Shown in pieces: positions 16,700-25,754 of a stretch of 64,000 nucleotides of DNA. Position 1 is the stretch's first letter. Every line of letters begins with the position of its first letter. Source of the DNA: Oceanobacillus limi (GTDB lineage Bacteria > Bacillota > Bacilli > Bacillales > Amphibacillaceae); NCBI RefSeq assembly GCF_900111445.1, contig NZ_FOHE01000001.1:62001-126000 (forward strand), in the 5' to 3' direction. The notes beneath the pieces were generated by a model. That model saw nothing but the letters and a program-made list of their open reading frames with translations, made no database searches and had not been told where the DNA came from. The position numbers were made by a program, and so were the translations under genes.

Positions 16700-17746
16700 A
16701 TGGATCGTTCATTCAAATTAAATACGCATTTATTGAAAAAACGAGTCCCGAATTTAACGGTTGCTGCTAAAAATGAGGGATTACGGCCTGCCACGGTTTC
16801 CAATCTAACAACTGGAAAGATTCCGATCGGTCGAGCTGAGGTTAGAACGTTAGTTGCTTTATCCAAAATAGCAGACTGCACATTGGACGAATTACTCATC
16901 TTTGAAGACGAAACCGAAAAAATTGAAACAGGAATCAAGACCATTGATTTATTCGCTCCATTTGTTCGAGGGGGAACAGCCGGCTTAGTCGCACAACCGG
17001 GGATGGGACAACTCGTTTTATTAGCAGAACTCTTTTATCGAATGAGAAGGCTGAACTTTTATACAATCCTATTTATGCCCAATGAAGCAATTCAAGGGAT
17101 TGATGATGCCACTTCGAATGCGGATTGTTTTTGCTCGAATGTAGATGATATCTTGCGGCAAATAGAGACTGTAAATGCTGAGCAGGATATTCTAATTGGC
17201 GTCGACCGATCGATTTTACTATCTGGGGACCTCAATGAATTTAAGGAACGAATGAATAATGAGGTAGACGATCCAATTACTTATCTCATCGTTGATACAA
17301 CGGGGCAAGCAGTAGATGATGATTCACTTTATGGTCCATTGGAATCGCTTTGGTCTTTTGATATGGACTTAGCAACAAGAAATATGTTCCCAGCCATTAA
17401 TCCAGTTAACTCCACATCCACATTGTTAGAAAATGAATACCTAGAGGCGAGCCATGTAAACAGTATACGTGCTGCAAAAAAACTGCTAAGACGTTACCGA
17501 GAATTAGCTTTTCTTGTGGATCGTTTTGGTGAAACCAAATTAGCGGATAGAGACAGAGTGACTTATCACCGTGGCTTACGACTGGAAGCATTTTTTACCC
17601 AACCATTTTATATAACAGAACCCTTCACTAAAAAAACAGGGGTGTGGGTGAGCTTACAGGATACCATTAAGGATGTTCAGTCTATTATGGATGGAAAAGC
17701 GGATCAGCTTGCGGTAGATGAGTTGATGTATCGAGGGGGGATTTAA
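16700..17746 (+). CDS. Chimera: XRE-like helix-turn-helix joined to a degenerate F1-ATPase beta-subunit core
   Basis: 348 residues. Residues about 17-68 form a Cro-type HTH (LRPATVSNLTTGKIPIGRAE). From residue 75 the sequence follows F1 beta: ETGIKTIDLFAPFVRGG, then the P-loop position AQPGMGQLV at 98-106, where the family has GGAGVGKTV. MFPAINPVNSTST (229-241) mirrors IYPAVDPLDSTSR, and FFTQPFYITEPFTKKTG with VWVSLQDTIKDVQSIMDG mirrors the beta C-terminus. The beta N-terminal barrel is absent. The catalytic Lys and Thr of Walker A are Gln and Leu, and no GER glutamate is visible, so hydrolysis is unlikely. Probably a regulator whose ATPase fold senses a ligand or assembles. I know of no characterised member. 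Confidence 0.8.
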   Translation: MDRSFKLNTHLLKKRVPNLTVAAKNEGLRPATVSNLTTGKIPIGRAEVRTLVALSKIADCTLDELLIFEDETEKIETGIKTIDLFAPFVRGGTAGLVAQPGMGQLVLLAELFYRMRRLNFYTILFMPNEAIQGIDDATSNADCFCSNVDDILRQIETVNAEQDILIGVDRSILLSGDLNEFKERMNNEVDDPITYLIVDTTGQAVDDDSLYGPLESLWSFDMDLATRNMFPAINPVNSTSTLLENEYLEASHVNSIRAAKKLLRRYRELAFLVDRFGETKLADRDRVTYHRGLRLEAFFTQPFYITEPFTKKTGVWVSLQDTIKDVQSIMDGKADQLAVDELMYRGGI

Positions 17747-18702
17747 TGGCTAAACACTATAACCTTGCTCCAACCACCGATACATTACATGGTTTTTTTA
17801 GTAAGGATTTAGATCCTGTAATAGAAATTGAATCTGGTGATACGGTTGTTTTTGAGACGTTAGATTCTGCATGGGGGATAGAGAAACGTCCTGCTTTAGG
17901 AAAAACAAGACCAAAGTTCACGAATATCAAACCGCATAGACGGCCAGAGCATTTTGGTCATGCTTTAGTTGGCCCTGTCTATATCAATGGTGCAAAACCG
18001 GGGCAAGTATTAGAAATCACCATTAACAACATTGTTCCAGGTACATGGGGGTGGACTTCAGCCGGTGGTTTTAAAAGTTATTGGAATGAAAAAATGGCTC
18101 TTGAACAAGAACCTGAAGTCATGTTAGATTTTGCAATCGATTACGAGAATAATGTAGCTTTCAGTCAGTTTCATAATTTTAGCTACAATCTCAAGGTGAA
18201 TCCGTTCATGGGAATCATGGGGATGCCTCCTCCCATTGCAGGTAACCATTCCACGATTGTTCCTAGACCTTGGGGTGGGAATATCGATTGCAAGGAATTA
18301 CAGGCTGGGAGTAAAGTCTATTTTCCAATACCTGTTAAAGGTTGCTTATTTTCAACAGGAGACGGCCATGCTGTTCAGGGAGATGGGGAAGTGAGTGGGC
18401 CTGGACTAGAATGTCCCATGAAGGAAGTTAATTTTACGTTTAACATCATCGATGACATGGAGTTAACGATGCCTAGAGCCAAAACGAATACGGGTTGGAT
18501 CACAATGGGGTTTCATGAAAATCTTGAAGAAGCGATGTGGATCGCGTTAAATGAGATGGTTCATTTCATTTCTTCGCTGTATAACATCGAACGTACGGAA
18601 GCTTATGCTTTAGCCTCCTTAGTGGTTGATCTGCGAATTACCCAAATTGTAAATACGGTGAAAGGCGTCCATGCCGTTTTGCCCTTTGATTCGATTCGCT
18701 GA
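17746..18702 (+). CDS. Acetamidase/formamidase family amidohydrolase
   Basis: 318 residues, the family's usual length. These enzymes hydrolyse short aliphatic amides (formamide, acetamide) to the acid and ammonia. Visible signatures are GPVYINGAKPGQVLEI, WGGNIDCKEL, and GDGHAVQGDGEVSGPGLECP, which carries the predicted metal-binding His and acidic residues. The ATG overlaps the stop of the HTH/F1-beta gene in TAATG, so translation is coupled. This couples nitrogen release from amides to the unusual regulator upstream. Actual substrate is not known. Confidence 0.9.
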   Translation: MAKHYNLAPTTDTLHGFFSKDLDPVIEIESGDTVVFETLDSAWGIEKRPALGKTRPKFTNIKPHRRPEHFGHALVGPVYINGAKPGQVLEITINNIVPGTWGWTSAGGFKSYWNEKMALEQEPEVMLDFAIDYENNVAFSQFHNFSYNLKVNPFMGIMGMPPPIAGNHSTIVPRPWGGNIDCKELQAGSKVYFPIPVKGCLFSTGDGHAVQGDGEVSGPGLECPMKEVNFTFNIIDDMELTMPRAKTNTGWITMGFHENLEEAMWIALNEMVHFISSLYNIERTEAYALASLVVDLRITQIVNTVKGVHAVLPFDSIR

Positions 18703-18739
18703 TATTGGTCGATAAAAATTAAAAAAGGAGAGGTTTATT

Positions 18740-19549
18740 ATGGCAAAGGGATATATTTCAAGGGATTATGCAACTGTTAATGGAGGTGAAATTTATTATG
18801 AAGTAGCTGGTGAAGGGGAAGCTATTATTCTATTACATGGGTTATTTTTAGATTCAAGAATGTGGGATCACCAATTTGAAACTTTATCAAAGACGAACAA
18901 AGTAATTCGAGTCGATTTACGAGGTTTCGGAAAAACAATGATTACGGAGGACCCCTTTTCCAATTCGGATGATTTAAAAGGGATATTCGAACATCTCAAT
19001 ATTGAAAACGCTCACATAGTTGGTCTATCTTTTGGTGCAATTGTCGCATTAGAATTTACGATCACATACCCAGAATTCGTTAAAAGCTTAACGTTGTGTT
19101 CCTTGAATTTAAACCGTGATGTGTCTCAGGAATTAAAAGAAGCTAGAGGAGAAATGTTTGGAGCATTTCAAAATGGCGAAATTGAAAAGTGTGCAACCAT
19201 ATCGGAAAAAATATGGCTAAACGGAATTTCGTCTCCAGTGGAAATTACAGATGAAGATCATACCCTTTATCGAACGGTGACAATCGATAATCTAAACAAA
19301 CCTAGAATAAAATCCAATCCTATATTTATGAAAAATATAGCAGAACGGATAGAGGAAGTCAGTGTTCCTACGCTTATTCTTTTTGGGAGATCTGACTTTG
19401 AAGACTATCAAAACTTTGCTAACGTTTTAGAGCATTCCATAAAGAATAGCAGGAAGCTAGCTTTTGCTAACTCTGCTCATATGATTAACATCAGTGAACC
19501 TGATTTATTTACCAAGACTATCGAAAGTTTTGTAAATAAGAAACAATGA
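18740..19549 (+). CDS. Alpha/beta-fold hydrolase
   Basis: 269 residues. Oxyanion loop LLHGLFLDSRMW, catalytic nucleophile in VGLSFGAIV (GxSxG), acid in LILFGRSDFED, and base His in FANSAHMINI. AAAGGAGAGG precedes the ATG. It starts 37 bp after the amidase and shares its direction, with no terminator between, so it is likely the third gene of the operon. The product could act on an ester or amide metabolite linked to the amidase substrate; that is inference. Confidence 0.88.
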   Translation: MAKGYISRDYATVNGGEIYYEVAGEGEAIILLHGLFLDSRMWDHQFETLSKTNKVIRVDLRGFGKTMITEDPFSNSDDLKGIFEHLNIENAHIVGLSFGAIVALEFTITYPEFVKSLTLCSLNLNRDVSQELKEARGEMFGAFQNGEIEKCATISEKIWLNGISSPVEITDEDHTLYRTVTIDNLNKPRIKSNPIFMKNIAERIEEVSVPTLILFGRSDFEDYQNFANVLEHSIKNSRKLAFANSAHMINISEPDLFTKTIESFVNKKQ

Positions 19550-19664
19550 CGGGGGAGTGCTGCGCAGAGGGTTGGTTAAACAGAAGGTTAGAAATAGAAT
19601 TTTTTCAAGTTTGTGAGAAGGTTCATGAACTCCTTCGAGAATAGGTAACACCACGTGATGACTA

Positions 19665-19703
19665 CCCCCAAAGATTTAAGTGGACTTTGGGGGCGGGGGT
19701 TTT
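19665..19703 (+). terminator. Terminator downstream of the amidase operon
   Basis: CCCCCAAAG at 19665-19673 pairs with CTTTGGGGG at 19685-19693; GGGGGTTTTATA follows. Confidence 0.75.
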
Positions 19704-19748
19704 ATATACATCAACATGAAGCGTGTAAATTTCATGATAAATTATCGG

Positions 19749-19764
19749 AATATTGTGTTACTAT
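19749..19764 (+). promoter_or_regulatory. Extended -10 type promoter motif
   Basis: AATATTGTGTTACTAT, one of six closely similar sites in the window (also 23222, 24997, 50939, 57122 and 63288). The end reads TGTTACTAT, an extended -10 (TGnTAnnAT). It precedes the serine hydrolase gene by 43 bp. Confidence 0.45.
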
Positions 19765-19806
19765 ATATGGAGGAGAAGAAAATGAATCAAACAAAGGGGA
19801 AGAACA

Positions 19807-20820
19807 ATGGATAAATTACTTTTTGATAAGTTAGTAACAGATGCTTTATCAAAGAAGAATATATTTGGTGCCGTATTATATGTAGAAAGTGGAGACAATT
19901 CGATATCAATGCTAAAGGGAGCGGGGAATTTAAGAGCTGACCAACCTTATTTCATCGCAAGCGTCACAAAGATTTATGTTACTGCTGTTTTACTTAAGTT
20001 GAGATCCGAAAATCGTATCCATCTCCAAGATAACATCTTGCAATACCTCTCAGATGATATCCTCCATGAACTCCACGTATTCAAGGGAAAAGATTATTCC
20101 AGAGAAATAACAATCCACCATTTAATGGCCAATACATCAGGAATACCAGATTATTTTTCTTCTGAAGCAGTGAAGGACTTAACAGCAGGAAATGATCAAA
20201 GCTGGGGCTTTGAACGGGCAATCACGTACGCGAAACAAAAAAAGCCCAAGTTTGCTCCAGGAAAAAGGGTGCAATATTCGGATACAAACTATCAGCTATT
20301 AGGAAAAATTATTGAAGTGATAACGAAAAAAGACATCCATACAGTTTTTAAGGAGTACGTTTTTGAGGAATTAAAATTAGAGGATACGTATTTATACGAA
20401 AATGTAAATGATGATCGGCCAGCTCCTATCAATTACAAAGACAGGAAAATTTATTTACCGAACTATATGGCATCCATTGGACCTGAAGGAGGAATTGTAT
20501 CGACTGCAAAAGACTCGATGATTTTTCTAAAGGCATTTATGAATGGTCATTTCTTTCCGAAAGAATATTTGAATGAGTTGTACGATTGGAAACTTCTTTT
20601 TGGTCCAGGATTATTCTTTTATGGTGTCGGGATCGCAAATCAACCTATATCTATCAAAGAATTAAAAAATGGATTGATTGGACATTGGGGACAGACAGGT
20701 GCATTTGCATTTTATCATCCAAAGACAGACCTATATTTTACGGGTACAACCAATCAGTTCTACGGGCAAAGTGTCGCAGCTAAAATGATGTTAAAAATGA
20801 TAAAACATGTAGATCGGTAA
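19807..20820 (+). CDS. Serine hydrolase, class C beta-lactamase/penicillin-binding family
   Basis: 337 residues. The catalytic SxxK is SVTK in FIASVTKIYVTAVLL, the second motif is YSD in VQYSDTNYQLLG, and the third is HWG in GHWGQTGAF (equivalent to KTG/HxG). It has no signal peptide, so it is probably a cytosolic peptidase or esterase rather than a resistance enzyme. ATG with AAGGGGAAGAAC upstream. It stands alone between a terminator and the HIT gene. Confidence 0.88.
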   Translation: MDKLLFDKLVTDALSKKNIFGAVLYVESGDNSISMLKGAGNLRADQPYFIASVTKIYVTAVLLKLRSENRIHLQDNILQYLSDDILHELHVFKGKDYSREITIHHLMANTSGIPDYFSSEAVKDLTAGNDQSWGFERAITYAKQKKPKFAPGKRVQYSDTNYQLLGKIIEVITKKDIHTVFKEYVFEELKLEDTYLYENVNDDRPAPINYKDRKIYLPNYMASIGPEGGIVSTAKDSMIFLKAFMNGHFFPKEYLNELYDWKLLFGPGLFFYGVGIANQPISIKELKNGLIGHWGQTGAFAFYHPKTDLYFTGTTNQFYGQSVAAKMMLKMIKHVDR

Positions 20821-20885
20821 CGGTTATCTTGAAAGTGGAAGACGGGGATTTAGTAGAAGAAAGTTTAAAGTTGAGGGGGAATAGA

Positions 20886-21290
20886 ATGGAAAATTGTGTG
20901 TTTTGTAATCCAGATTTAGAACCAAATCAAAGCGTTATTTTAAGTAATGAGCATTGTCTCTTTTTACAATTAGAACAATCACAACTAAAAGGTAGCACAC
21001 TTGAAGGTGCAGGGTTAATTGTTCCTAAGAAGCATAGAGAAACAGCTTTCGATTTAACGCAGATAGAATGGGAAGCAACGTACAAGCTACTTCAGCAAGT
21101 GAAACAATACATAGATGAAGAACACGAACCTCACGGATATAATCTGGGTTGGAACTGCGGTGAAGTCGCTGGACAGCATATTTTTCATGCTCATTTTCAT
21201 GTTATACCAAGATATGAAGATGAACCACTTGCAGGTAAAGGCATTCGCTATCTGTTTAAAGGAAAAGAAAATCAGAGGGGAAGTAATTGA
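20886..21290 (+). CDS. HIT family nucleotide hydrolase/transferase-like protein
   Basis: 135 residues from ATG 20886, with GAGGGGGA upstream; a longer frame from 20829 has none. The histidine triad is HAHFHVIP. CVFCN at the N-terminus gives two cysteines of a zinc site often seen in HIT proteins. The family hydrolyses nucleotide phosphoramidates or AMP-linked compounds. A second HIT gene lies at 61170 in this window. Substrate unknown. Confidence 0.88.
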   Translation: MENCVFCNPDLEPNQSVILSNEHCLFLQLEQSQLKGSTLEGAGLIVPKKHRETAFDLTQIEWEATYKLLQQVKQYIDEEHEPHGYNLGWNCGEVAGQHIFHAHFHVIPRYEDEPLAGKGIRYLFKGKENQRGSN

Positions 21291-21473
21291 GTTTTAACTT
21301 TGAAGTTGGTTAGTGGAGGGTTTAATTTTTATATACGAGGAGCATCGTAATGGAAACCTGTTAAGCTAAGAAATGACTGGCTATCCTTCGATAACTTTTC
21401 TAAGTTAAAAAAAGAACTAGAAGCATATTCCATAACGGTTAGATAAAACATCTTAAAGCGAGAGGGGAGTAGT

Positions 21474-22028
21474 ATGAAGAAATTTGTAATTGGCATATGT
21501 ATCATTGTTATCGGTTTTGCTGCTTTCATCATTTACAATCATAAACAAGAACCAACGAAGGAAGATGTATTTCATGCTACGAAGGATTGGTCTCCACGAA
21601 CGGAGGATGTGTATTATATAAGTAAAATTAATGGCGACTGGTTAACGATCTTTAAAAATCAAAATTCCATCATGATTGGACAATTAAGGCAGAATTGGCT
21701 TGGCTCTTGGGAAATTAGAGACGAGAGTGGGAATGAAAGTACGTTGGCTTCCACTTACACTCCACCTGATATAGATGATGATATTACGTGGAGTGCAGAA
21801 GTAGATAAGGAAACAGAGACATCCTACTATTTCGGGCAAGTAATAAATTCGAAGATAAATACCATTACAGTGGAAACGAAGGAAGATGTTCATGAAGATG
21901 TACCATTACTAACTTCTAATGGAGGGCTTTTTTTCTTTAAGAGGGTAAAAGGACAGGTAAATACGCCAATTAACATAAGAGGTTTTTCTAAAACAGGTGA
22001 ATTATTATTTTCAACGCTTCCAGAATAA
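21474..22028 (+). CDS. Membrane-anchored extracytoplasmic protein of unknown function
   Basis: 184 residues. One N-terminal membrane anchor (about 4-21, FVIGICIIVIGFAAFIIYN) then a soluble domain rich in Asp, Glu and aromatic residues (VYYISKINGDWLTIF). No lipobox. RBS GAGGGGAG. Small secreted beta-rich proteins of this kind are common and mostly uncharacterised in Bacillaceae. It is monocistronic. Confidence 0.7.
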   Translation: MKKFVIGICIIVIGFAAFIIYNHKQEPTKEDVFHATKDWSPRTEDVYYISKINGDWLTIFKNQNSIMIGQLRQNWLGSWEIRDESGNESTLASTYTPPDIDDDITWSAEVDKETETSYYFGQVINSKINTITVETKEDVHEDVPLLTSNGGLFFFKRVKGQVNTPINIRGFSKTGELLFSTLPE

Positions 22029-22151
22029 CTTAATAGATATGTAGGTTTGTTAAAATATCGGTGGCTTTTGGGAAAGAGGAAATTGTTATACGTAATGTAA
22101 TGCTGTATTAGTAATTATAAACATTTATATATGTAAAATTAGGCTATTAGG

Positions 22152-22348
22152 GAATTATCCAAAACTGTCCAGGAAAATTTACACTTGTTTTACAAGAAGA
22201 AGATGAAGAAAAATCCATACAGTTTGAAGCGGAAGAAAATCCTGAACTTAAACGTATGTTAAAGGAAAGTCAGGAGCAGTATGAAAATAACCGTGGCATG
22301 ACAACCTCAGAATTATTAAATTCTATGTCCAAGAAGGACTTTATGTAA
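22152..22348 (+). pseudogene. Remnant of a small coding sequence
   Basis: An open frame without a start codon reads ...CPGKFTLVLQEEDEEKSIQF ... ENNRGMTTSELLNSMSKKDF and ends ATG-TAA at 22343. The tail style (RGMTTSELLNSMSKKDF) resembles C-termini of small antitoxin- or AbrB-like proteins. A stop codon cuts the frame just upstream, so it looks like the 3' half of a lost gene. Confidence 0.4.
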
Positions 22349-22560
22349 TGTATGATCGAAGTTATTTGTTCACCTAAAATTATTAAGAATGATGTTGTTA
22401 TCCTTGCTATCCTTTTTCCAGGTGAAAACTAAATAAACCTTATACATGAATTCATATGAACATATATTAAAACAAGTTATGTTTTTTTTTATTACTATTC
22501 TTTCTTAATAACCGAAAATGATAAAGAATTGAGAAGGGGTACATGATAAAAACTTTAGGG

Positions 22561-22588
22561 GCGTTAATTCAAGAGGATTAACGTTATT
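22561..22588. repeat. Small imperfect inverted repeat, copy 1
   Basis: GCGTTAATTCAAGAGGATTA followed by ACGTTATT. The arms TTAAT and ATTAA are inverted around TCAAGAGG. Related copies are at 24696 and 28197. Confidence 0.6.
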
Positions 22589-22704
22589 ATTATTGAACTT
22601 ATTATACGAAAAAGCTAGTTTAGTGGAAGGTTGTTGGTTAACTTTCATTCCACAATCGGCCATTTTGCGGGATAAATAAACCTATACTGAAATGGGGTCA
22701 TACA

Positions 22705-23130
22705 GTGTATCGGATAATCGGTAATGGGCTTATACTTATTTGTTTACTTGTTATAGTCGGTTGTAGTGGAGATGAAGAGAATGAGGTTTTTAAAATTTCC
22801 GATGGAGATCCAATTGTTTTAACTCACGATCTAGAAGGAGGTATGGATGCAGAACTTAGAGGTGTACTCGAATACGATACGGAAACGAAATGTTTGTATA
22901 TTAAGAGCACCATCAAAAATGATTTAAACAAAATTATGGTACCCATTTGGCCAAAGGGTACTACTGCATATACAGAAACGAACCTACATGGTGTTAAAAT
23001 TCCAAACCATGGAACCTTTCTTGAAGGAGATACGGTAGAAGGTGGTGGTGGGGGAGTTGATGCTTCGAGTTTAGAAAGTGATTGTCTGGATAAAGGGCTC
23101 ACCTTTGGAGTTACAAGCATCAATAAATAA
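22705..23130 (+). CDS. Putative lipoprotein
   Basis: 141 residues from a GTG start. Signal and lipobox are visible: LILICLLVIVGC with Cys at about residue 20. The mature part contains a run of glycines (VEGGGGGVDASS). I do not recognise the family. It is probably anchored to the outer face of the membrane. A weak AATGGGGT lies upstream. It ends in a terminator. Confidence 0.7.
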   Translation: MYRIIGNGLILICLLVIVGCSGDEENEVFKISDGDPIVLTHDLEGGMDAELRGVLEYDTETKCLYIKSTIKNDLNKIMVPIWPKGTTAYTETNLHGVKIPNHGTFLEGDTVEGGGGGVDASSLESDCLDKGLTFGVTSINK

Positions 23131-23162
23131 AAAACGTCGTTTCAGAATGGGGTGCAATAGCT

Positions 23163-23195
23163 AAAAAAGGCGATCTTAACGGATCGTCTTTATTC
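23163..23195 (+). terminator. Terminator after the lipoprotein gene
   Basis: AAGGCGATC at 23167-23175 pairs with GATCGTCTT at 23182-23190 with one G-T pair, preceded by an A-run and followed by TATT. Confidence 0.65.
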
Positions 23196-23221
23196 TACTT
23201 AAAATCTGAAACTATTTTTGG

Positions 23222-23237
23222 AATATTATGTTAGTAT
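23222..23237 (+). promoter_or_regulatory. Extended -10 type promoter motif
   Basis: AATATTATGTTAGTAT, about 80 bp before the ATG at 23317; see the entry at 19749. Confidence 0.45.
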
Positions 23238-23316
23238 TGAATTGTGTAGATATTAAGCATCGCTTATTGGACTATAGTATAACAGGACATAAATAAAAAT
23301 ATATGGAGGCATCGTT

Positions 23317-23601
23317 ATGTGGGTGATATTAGGCGTGATTGCTATAGTAGCAACTTTTGTAAATCTTATTATGTATAAAGCAGGTAAGGATTATAGGCTT
23401 GCTATGGCGATGGGATTATCATTTACAGCATTAACACTTTGTGCAGAATACAGTCTTGTATCTCGGTGGGTAAACGTGGAAGATTGGGCAGCTTTATTGG
23501 ATGTAGTACCTGGTATGGAAAGGGCATTATGGTTTTTGACAATAGTTTCTATCTTACTAAATATCGCACCAATACTTTTAGAAATGAAAAATAAGAAATG
23601 A
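23317..23601 (+). CDS. Small membrane protein
   Basis: 94 residues with three hydrophobic segments: about 1-20 (MWVILGVIAIVATFVNLIMY), 30-48 and 70-88. ATG with GGAGGC upstream. The family is not recognised by name. It has its own promoter-like motif and no partner gene. Confidence 0.7.
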   Translation: MWVILGVIAIVATFVNLIMYKAGKDYRLAMAMGLSFTALTLCAEYSLVSRWVNVEDWAALLDVVPGMERALWFLTIVSILLNIAPILLEMKNKK

Positions 23602-23851
23602 CTATTTCGTGCTTCATTTATATACTATGCAATTATTGTGTAGGTGTTTGTGTAATAGGAAGGGTGCTTTAATGAATGATCATACGGATGGTTTATATTT
23701 AGGGAAATATTTATTCATGTTATTGGTGTAGTAAGGAATATTGTGAAATCCGTTTATTCCATTAATGGGTGTGATTGTTCAATTAGAACAGTGCTTTTTG
23801 TGCAACTGGCAGGATTGTTTATTAAGAAATAGATAATTGGGAGTTGAGAAA

Positions 23852-24211
23852 ATGGAACACAATATGGGGCTCTATGAAATACCTTTTAATTCCATTAAGT
23901 CAGGAAGAAAGAAAGTAGAAGTAAGATTGAATGATGGGAAAAGGAGAAAAATAAGTGTAGGAGATACTATAAATTTCACAAAAATTCCAGATAGAGATGA
24001 AACATTAACTGTTGAGGTTATTGAATTAAGGGAATTTCCAACTTTTAAAGAAATGTATGAAACCATTCCTGCAAGTGATTTTGATGCTGTTGGTAGTTCA
24101 ATTGAAGAAATGGTAGAACAAACTTATAGAATATATACTCCAGAGAAAGAAAAGGAATGGGGTACATTAGCAATTACAATTCAATTATTAGATTCAGGCT
24201 TAATAAAGTGA
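23852..24211 (+). CDS. ASCH domain protein
   Basis: 119 residues from ATG 23852 (GGGAG eight bases upstream; the TTG at 23837 precedes the binding site). FNSIKSGRKKVEVRLNDGKR and ISVGDTINFTK are typical of the ASCH fold, a PUA-like beta barrel thought to bind RNA; some members are nucleases or amidohydrolases. The Lys in GRKKVEVR corresponds to the conserved position. Cytosolic and alone. Function unproven. Confidence 0.8.
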   Translation: MEHNMGLYEIPFNSIKSGRKKVEVRLNDGKRRKISVGDTINFTKIPDRDETLTVEVIELREFPTFKEMYETIPASDFDAVGSSIEEMVEQTYRIYTPEKEKEWGTLAITIQLLDSGLIK

Positions 24212-24305
24212 ATGTGCGTTTCTGTAAAATGGCAGGAATGCTTTTTACTAACGCAGCAGGTTAGTGAAAGAATCCAAATTGTTGAAACTGATTGGAGGTG
24301 CATGT

Positions 24306-24671
24306 TTGAAAAGAGTACTATCTCTAATTTTACTTGTTGTTATTTTGGGAGCTTGTGGTCAACAGAATAATAGTTCCAATGAAGAAAAACACGAAGGCAT
24401 CATTGTTAATATTGAGAAGGGTACCTCCACTGGAAAATACATCATATTAACTTTACCAAGTGTGGAGAACATTAATATCTCAGATAAAACAAGAGACGAA
24501 TTGATTAACCTAGCACAAGAAAATGATGGTGTTTTCTACCATGTCAGCCAAGAAAAGTACGAAGAATTGGGCTTAGAAATAGGTAAACGAATAGTTGGTT
24601 ATTATAGTGATGTTGGGGAATCAGACCCACCTGTACTTTTAACTGATAAAATAGAGGTAATTTCACAATAG
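24306..24671 (+). CDS. Putative lipoprotein
   Basis: 121 residues from TTG 24306, eight bases after GGAGG. The signal peptide is MKRVLSLILLVVILGAC with lipobox LGAC, so the TTG start gives a perfect export signal while the upstream frame would not. The mature domain (GIIVNIEKGTSTGKYIILTL ... IGKRIVGYYSDV) looks like a small beta barrel and recalls DUF3221-type lipoproteins. No partner gene. Confidence 0.72.
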   Translation: MKRVLSLILLVVILGACGQQNNSSNEEKHEGIIVNIEKGTSTGKYIILTLPSVENINISDKTRDELINLAQENDGVFYHVSQEKYEELGLEIGKRIVGYYSDVGESDPPVLLTDKIEVISQ

Positions 24672-24695
24672 TTATTCGGGTTTTGTTTAACGGAG

Positions 24696-24720
24696 GAGTT
24701 AATTCAAGAAGGATTAACGC
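24696..24720. repeat. Small imperfect inverted repeat, copy 2
   Basis: GAGTTAATTCAAGAAGGATT followed by AACGC. Same family as the copy at 22561. Confidence 0.6.
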
Positions 24721-24996
24721 TATTTTTGTAGTACGTATTGTACTAAAGTAGCAGTAATATTGAATAAAACATAGTATGTATATTCATATTGCAATTAGTT
24801 CATTTAATATAAATTCTTAAACATTCTTTAAACAGAGAGCTTCGGAAGGTGAAAAGAGGTACTCTTCTCATCATTGCCTTTATCGAAGCTAATTTTAACC
24901 ATTCTTACATTTAACGAACCAAGCTCCTTGATCCATTAAAGCAGCAGGTGTGTGGAAAAAGAGTTTTTTACTTTTTAAAGGAGTATAAAACATCTA

Positions 24997-25012
24997 AATA
25001 ATGTGTTATTAA
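24997..25012 (+). promoter_or_regulatory. Extended -10 type promoter motif
   Basis: AATAATGTGTTATTAA, one base off the copy at 50939. It ends only five bases before the GTG of the long frame at 25017, which favours the later ATG at 25098 as the true start. Confidence 0.4.
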
Positions 25013-25097
25013 CAGAGTGATGGATTGTGCAGGATTACAGAATAAAGCCTGTATTTACATTTATTCCAAGAGGGGTGGAATTATTAATAAAACAGGT

Positions 25098-25754
25098 ATG
25101 TTAAACCCTATTAAAAAGTTCATACTAGATAAAACCCGATTATTAAAAATAGAAGAACTGAAATTGCCTGACCAAGCTATTGAAGAGTTTGATAAAATGT
25201 TCATAAGATATATATCATCAGGTGATGGTAGTATCTTTACATATAACAGTAGATACCCATTATATATGTTTTTGAATTATGTAATTGAGAATAAGGGCGT
25301 ATTAATACACGGGTCTAATAATTCCTCCATAAACAAATTTGAGCCAAGAAATAGTTCTCTCTTTAACGGTAAGCCTATTAAAGCTGTTTTCGCTTCATCT
25401 GACGGAATATGGTCATTATTTTTTGCAGTTCAAAACAGAAAAGGCTATATTGGATCAATTAGAAACATGTGCTTATCTGTTACTACAAACAAAGGAAAAA
25501 AACGTTATTATTATTTTTCAACGAATAATATTGCTCCAAACAGTTGGACAAATGGAACGATATATTTTTTTACAAAGAACCTATTTAAACAAGGTGGAAT
25601 TAGAGACGAATGGGTTTGTGAAAGAGAATTGGAACCGCTCGCGAGATTAACCGTAACACCAAGCGATTTTCCTTTTTTAGATAAAGTCAGGGTCCATAGA
25701 GAAACTGAATCACTAGCTAAAACAATTATAAAAGCGCTACTTTTTAAGATGTGA
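25098..25754 (+). CDS. Protein of unknown function
   Basis: About 218 residues. The frame extends to a GTG at 25017, but no binding site lies before it and a promoter motif ends just ahead, so ATG 25098 is preferred, still with only weak SD. Features are GVLIHGSNNSSINKFEPRNS and AVFASSDGIWSLFFAV, then GTIYFFTKNLF. The HGS ... FAS pattern recalls ADP-ribosyltransferase-like (RES/ART) folds, but I cannot confirm it. No membrane segments. Not assigned. Confidence 0.55.
   Translation: MLNPIKKFILDKTRLLKIEELKLPDQAIEEFDKMFIRYISSGDGSIFTYNSRYPLYMFLNYVIENKGVLIHGSNNSSINKFEPRNSSLFNGKPIKAVFASSDGIWSLFFAVQNRKGYIGSIRNMCLSVTTNKGKKRYYYFSTNNIAPNSWTNGTIYFFTKNLFKQGGIRDEWVCERELEPLARLTVTPSDFPFLDKVRVHRETESLAKTIIKALLFKM

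Larger units (their letters stand above)
22029..22704. other. 676-bp region with gene remnant and small repeat
   Basis: Contains the gene remnant at 22152 and the small inverted repeat at 22561. Further right, around 22620-22660, is an imperfect hairpin (GTGGAAGGTTG ... TTCATTCCAC). No intact gene is seen. Confidence 0.5.
24672..25097. other. Intergenic region with repeat, hairpin and promoter motif
   Basis: Holds the small inverted repeat at 24696-24720, a long imperfect hairpin (AGCTTCG near 24839 with CGAAGCT near 24886) and the promoter-like motif at 24997-25012. No gene is recognised in it. Confidence 0.5.
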
